This document shows positions 5,628 through 7,505 of a DNA stretch of 7,505 nucleotides, piece after piece. The DNA comes from CAYRPN01 sp964426135. Lineage in GTDB: Bacteria; Planctomycetota; Phycisphaerae; Phycisphaerales; Phycisphaeraceae. The notes under the pieces are model-generated. The model was given only the letters and a program-made list of their open reading frames with translations, ran no database searches and was not told the DNA's origin. The DNA is taken from NCBI GenBank assembly GCA_964426135.1, contig CAYRPN010000195.1, positions 1 to 7,505 of the forward strand, read 5' to 3'. Within the stretch, counting starts at the first letter, position 1. Every line of letters begins with the position of its first letter. A program made the position numbers and the translations under genes.

Positions 5628-5810
5628 ATGGCCAAGAAAAAAGGCGAGGCCGTCGAATACGTGTGGCTGCAGTGCAGCGAGAGCGGTGACCTCAACTACC
5701 GCACGCCGATCAACGTGCGCGGCGGCATCCCCGAGAAGCTCAAGGCCGGCCTGAACAAGTACAGCCCGCGCCTTCGCAAGCACACCGTGCATAAAATCAA
5801 GCGGAAGTAA
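5628..5810 (+). CDS. rpmG: 50S ribosomal protein L33 (zinc-free type)
   Basis: A 60-residue large-subunit protein recognised from the VWLQCSESGDLNYRT start (~12-26) and the LNKYSPRLRKHTVHKIKRK end (~42-60), the standard L33 pattern. Only one of the four zinc-ribbon cysteines remains (C16); the second pair is missing (YSPRL in place of YCPxC). This is therefore the zinc-independent form, which in other bacteria can replace the zinc form. The ATG at 5628 follows the tail of repeat A and has no clear Shine-Dalgarno sequence (only GAAAG about nine bases upstream). Its position between tuf and tRNA-Trp is the conserved one. Confidence 0.93.
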   Translation: MAKKKGEAVEYVWLQCSESGDLNYRTPINVRGGIPEKLKAGLNKYSPRLRKHTVHKIKRK

Positions 5811-5818
5811 GCCGGGGA

Positions 5819-5917
5819 AGCCGTTAGCCGTTAGCCGTTCGCCGTTAGCCTAAAGCCAGAATTTCTGGTTGAATCGGGCTAAAGGCTAAAGGCTAACGGC
5901 TAACGGCTCCCGGCTTC
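5819..5917. repeat. Heptamer-unit inverted repeat B (rpmG/tRNA-Trp spacer)
   Basis: The left arm is AGCCGTT at 5819, 5826 and 5833, then CGCCGTT 5840, AGCCTAA 5847 and AGCCAGA 5854. The right arm is GGGCTAA 5876, AGGCTAA 5883 and 5890, CGGCTAA 5897, CGGCTCC 5904 and CGGCTTC 5911. The period is exactly 7. The apex has its own palindrome CCAGAA-T-TTCTGG (5856-5868). The element starts nine bases after the rpmG stop and ends two bases before tRNA-Trp, so it fills the spacer. Confidence 0.88.
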
Positions 5918-5919
5918 AC

Positions 5920-5992
5920 ACGCCGGTAGCTCAATTGGTAGAGCAGCCGTCTCCAAAGCGGCAGGTTGGGGGTTCGATTCCCTCCCGGCGTG
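5920..5992 (+). tRNA. tRNA-Trp (anticodon CCA)
   Basis: The acceptor stem is ACGCCGG (5920-5926) with CCGGCGT (5985-5991), and the discriminator is G, as usual for tRNA-Trp. The D arm contains AGCTCAATTGGTAGAGC; the anticodon stem GCCGT/GCGGC holds loop CTCCAAA (anticodon CCA); the T arm is GGGGGTTCGATTCCCTC. CCA is not encoded. The rpmG - tRNA-Trp - secE order is conserved in many bacteria. Confidence 0.96.
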
Positions 5993-6117
5993 CTTGGATC
6001 AGTGCCTCCGCCGCTCGCGGAACTCTCGTCCGCCGGCAGTCGCGAGGCGACACGTCAGGTGATCAGGGGACGTGGCAGCGTCTTCATCCTCCCGTTCCCC
6101 TACTTCGGAGATTTTCC

Positions 6118-6525
6118 GTGTCCTTCATGCAGATGTACAAACCCGGTCAGGGCAAATGGGCCCGTGGCTTGAGCGCCGCCGGCATCGGCATCGTCGTCGC
6201 CTTCGGCATCTACTGGCTGCTGGAGGAACTGCGCGGGTTCGTCACCAGCAATGCCGAGTTCATTCTCGGCGGCGTCGCCCTGGTCGTCATCGCCGGCTTC
6301 GGCGCCCTCGCCTGGTGGCTCCTGAACAAGCCCCGCATCGTCGAATTCATGATCGCCACCGAATCGGAGATGCGCAAGGTCAACTGGCCCACCAGGAAGG
6401 AAATCATCGGCTCCACCTGGGTCGTCGTGCTGGGCACGCTCCTGATCGCCTTCACCTTGTTCGTCGTGGACCTGGGATTCACCTGGTTCTTCACGTGGAT
6501 CAAGATCATCGATATCAACCTGTGA
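6118..6525 (+). CDS. secE: Preprotein translocase subunit SecE
   Basis: SecE clamps SecY in the SecYEG protein-export channel of the cytoplasmic membrane. The 135-residue form has three predicted membrane helices (~17-36, ~46-69, ~101-126), as in longer bacterial SecE proteins. The conserved cytoplasmic amphipathic motif ATESEMRKVNWPTRKEII (~80-97) precedes the last, essential helix. The start is set at GTG 6118, because GGAG lies seven bases upstream; ATGs at 6127 and 6133 are alternatives. The frame is open much further upstream, but that extension would run through tRNA-Trp. The C terminus ends IKIIDINL at TGA 6523-6525. The gene sits between tRNA-Trp and nusG as expected. Confidence 0.94.
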   Translation: MSFMQMYKPGQGKWARGLSAAGIGIVVAFGIYWLLEELRGFVTSNAEFILGGVALVVIAGFGALAWWLLNKPRIVEFMIATESEMRKVNWPTRKEIIGSTWVVVLGTLLIAFTLFVVDLGFTWFFTWIKIIDINL

Positions 6526-6530
6526 CGGAA

Positions 6531-6616
6531 GTTTCAGAGTTTCAAGGTATCAGAGTTTCAGCGTTCAAGCCTCGAAACTTTGAAACCTTGAAACTCTGAA
6601 ACTCTGAAACTCTGAC
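6531..6616. repeat. Octamer-unit inverted repeat C (secE/nusG spacer)
   Basis: The left arm units start at 6531 GTTTCAGA, 6539 GTTTCAAG, 6547 GTATCAGA, 6555 GTTTCAGC and 6563 GTTCAAGC. The right arm is GAAACTTT 6574, GAAACCTT 6582, then GAAACTCT at 6590, 6598 and 6606. The period is exactly 8 in both arms, with a loop of only a few bases. The GTTTCA core is nearly constant and the last two positions vary (GA, AG, GC, AA). It begins five bases after the secE stop and ends just before the nusG ribosome-binding site (GGA at 6618-6620). Confidence 0.88.
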
Positions 6617-6627
6617 CGGACTCCGCC

Positions 6628-7236
6628 ATGCCTGAAGCCGCAAACCCCAACCCTCCTGCCACGGACGAACCCCTCGTCACCGAGGGCATGAACTGGTTTG
6701 TCCTGCGCGTGGCGTCCAACAAGGAAGACTCCGTCCGCGAGACGCTGCTCCGCAAGATCAAGATCGAAGGCTTCACCCATCTGGTCAACCGCATCCTCGT
6801 CCCCACCGAAAAGCAGAAGACCGTCAAGGCGGGCAAGCAGAAGATCACCCTCAAAAAGCTCTACCCCGGCTACGTCTTCGTCGAGATGGCGCTCGAAAAA
6901 GACGGCCGCATTCCGCAGGACATCTTCTTCCTCATCAAGGAAACCACCGGCGTCGGTGACTTCATCGGCACCGCCGGCCACCCCACGCCCATGCCCCTGG
7001 CGGAGGTCGAAAAAGTCATCAACGCCAGCAAGCCCGCCGAGGAACAGCCCCAGGTCAAGATGGAGTTCCACAAGGGCGACCACGTCAAGATCAAGGAAGG
7101 CCCGTTCCAGAGCATGGAAGGCACCGTCGACGAACTCCTGCCCGAGCACGGCAAGGTCCGCGTCATCGTCACCATCTTCGGCCGAGCCACCCCCATCGAA
7201 CTGGAACACTGGGTCATCGAGAAGGCGGATGAGTGA
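6628..7236 (+). CDS. nusG: Transcription termination/antitermination factor NusG
   Basis: NusG binds RNA polymerase and links it to Rho or the ribosome, affecting pausing, termination and coupling. The 202-residue protein has a proline-rich leader (1-20), then the NGN domain beginning MNWFVLRVASNKED (21-34) with the family hallmark KKLYPGYVFVEM (76-87). A C-terminal KOW domain follows, FHKGDHVKIKEGPFQSMEGT to IFGRATPIELE (~147-192). The ATG at 6628 has GGA seven bases upstream in ACCGGACTCC. An internal ATG at 6688, where the NGN domain proper begins, has GAGG only a few bases upstream and is a possible alternative start. It follows secE in the conserved order. Confidence 0.96.
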   Translation: MPEAANPNPPATDEPLVTEGMNWFVLRVASNKEDSVRETLLRKIKIEGFTHLVNRILVPTEKQKTVKAGKQKITLKKLYPGYVFVEMALEKDGRIPQDIFFLIKETTGVGDFIGTAGHPTPMPLAEVEKVINASKPAEEQPQVKMEFHKGDHVKIKEGPFQSMEGTVDELLPEHGKVRVIVTIFGRATPIELEHWVIEKADE

Positions 7237-7505
7237 ACGACGAGGCGGGCACTCCATCAAACTCAACGGGGCGCAGTGATCGTTTCATACCTGTGACGCC
7301 ACGAGCCGCGCATGCAGTAAGCGGGCCTCGTGGTGGTTGTGGATTGGTGAAGATCGCCAGAGCCGCCGAACGGCCCAAGCTCAGCGACCCGGCCCGCGGG
7401 ACGCCACGATTGCAACCGCGACGCTCAAGCCGGGTTCGCTGCAGCGCATGGTTAGCCCAACCTCCGCAGTTCGCGCCCCAAAATATTTTTTCGCGCCCGG
7501 GAATC
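7237..7505. other. Noncoding region after nusG
   Basis: No gene is visible in the 269 bases to the window edge, although rplK usually follows nusG closely. The region contains a hairpin (7299-7333), a 10-base direct repeat GACGCCACGA (7295-7304 and 7400-7409), and near the end two copies of TTCGCGCCC (7470-7478 and 7490-7498) flanking an A/T block AAAATATTTTTT. The last part could be a control region for genes outside the window. Confidence 0.5.
7299..7333 (+). terminator. Possible stem-loop terminator or processing hairpin after nusG
   Basis: CCACGAG (7299-7305) pairs with CTCGTGG (7327-7333), and CCGC (7306-7309) with GCGG (7321-7324), leaving a two-base bulge and an 11-base loop. It lies 62 bases after the nusG stop. 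No T tract follows, so a Rho-independent role is uncertain. Confidence 0.35.

Noticed and set aside
6039..6051. Hairpin GTCGC-GAG-GCGAC between tRNA-Trp and secE
   Set aside because: Only five base pairs in GC-rich DNA, with no T tract and no unit structure like the other spacers; too weak to call.
5935..6117. In-frame 5' extension of secE
   Set aside because: It would begin inside tRNA-Trp and adds residues unrelated to SecE; GTG at 6118 has a well-placed GGAG.
5476..6616. CRISPR-like interpretation of the tandem units
   Set aside because: The units are 7-8 nt, contiguous, without spacers, and arranged as inverted arms.
6565..7266. A 233-codon minus-strand frame opposite nusG
   Set aside because: It is antisense to the well-supported nusG, low-complexity, and its C-terminal part is translated from repeat C.

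Overview
The window looks like a chromosomal segment of a planctomycete-type bacterium, possibly Phycisphaerae. That is an inference from three things: an EF-Tu whose switch I region departs from the usual RGITI form in the way planctomycete EF-Tu proteins do, a secreted protein with a PEP-CTERM tail, and GC-rich codon use. No 16S gene is present to confirm it.

Left part (1-1755, accessory in character). The first ~390 bases hold the end of a glutamate synthase small subunit (gltD). It is preceded by a perfect palindrome, its frame upstream of about base 80 looks disturbed, and it runs past its usual end into a minus-strand gene. On the minus strand, in transcription order from the right, are a small acidic protein (1755-1507) and a nucleotidyltransferase (1503-955) three bases apart, a toxin-antitoxin-like pair. 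A membrane protein gene follows (855-278), apparently split by a one-base frameshift at a T run.

Middle part (1756-3835). Two separate plus-strand genes encode exported proteins: a thioredoxin/peroxiredoxin-fold protein with a CxxC motif, and a PEP-CTERM anchored protein. Between them lie ~520 noncoding bases with two copies of a palindromic intergenic repeat facing each other.

Right part (3897-7236). This is the conserved translation/transcription/secretion cluster in the order tRNA-Thr(GGT), tuf, rpmG, tRNA-Trp(CCA), secE, nusG, all on the plus strand. A good sigma70-like promoter precedes the tRNA-Thr. In most bacteria this order continues into rplKAJL-rpoBC, but here the last ~270 bases after nusG are noncoding up to the window edge.

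The most unusual signal is in the spacers of that cluster. The tuf/rpmG, rpmG/tRNA-Trp and secE/nusG junctions each carry a large inverted repeat whose arms are built of short tandem units. The units are 7 nt in the first two and exactly 8 nt in the third. Each has a constant core, with most changes confined to the last two or three positions of the unit. The elements differ in unit sequence but share the same architecture, which suggests a common generating process or a structural role in the mRNA.
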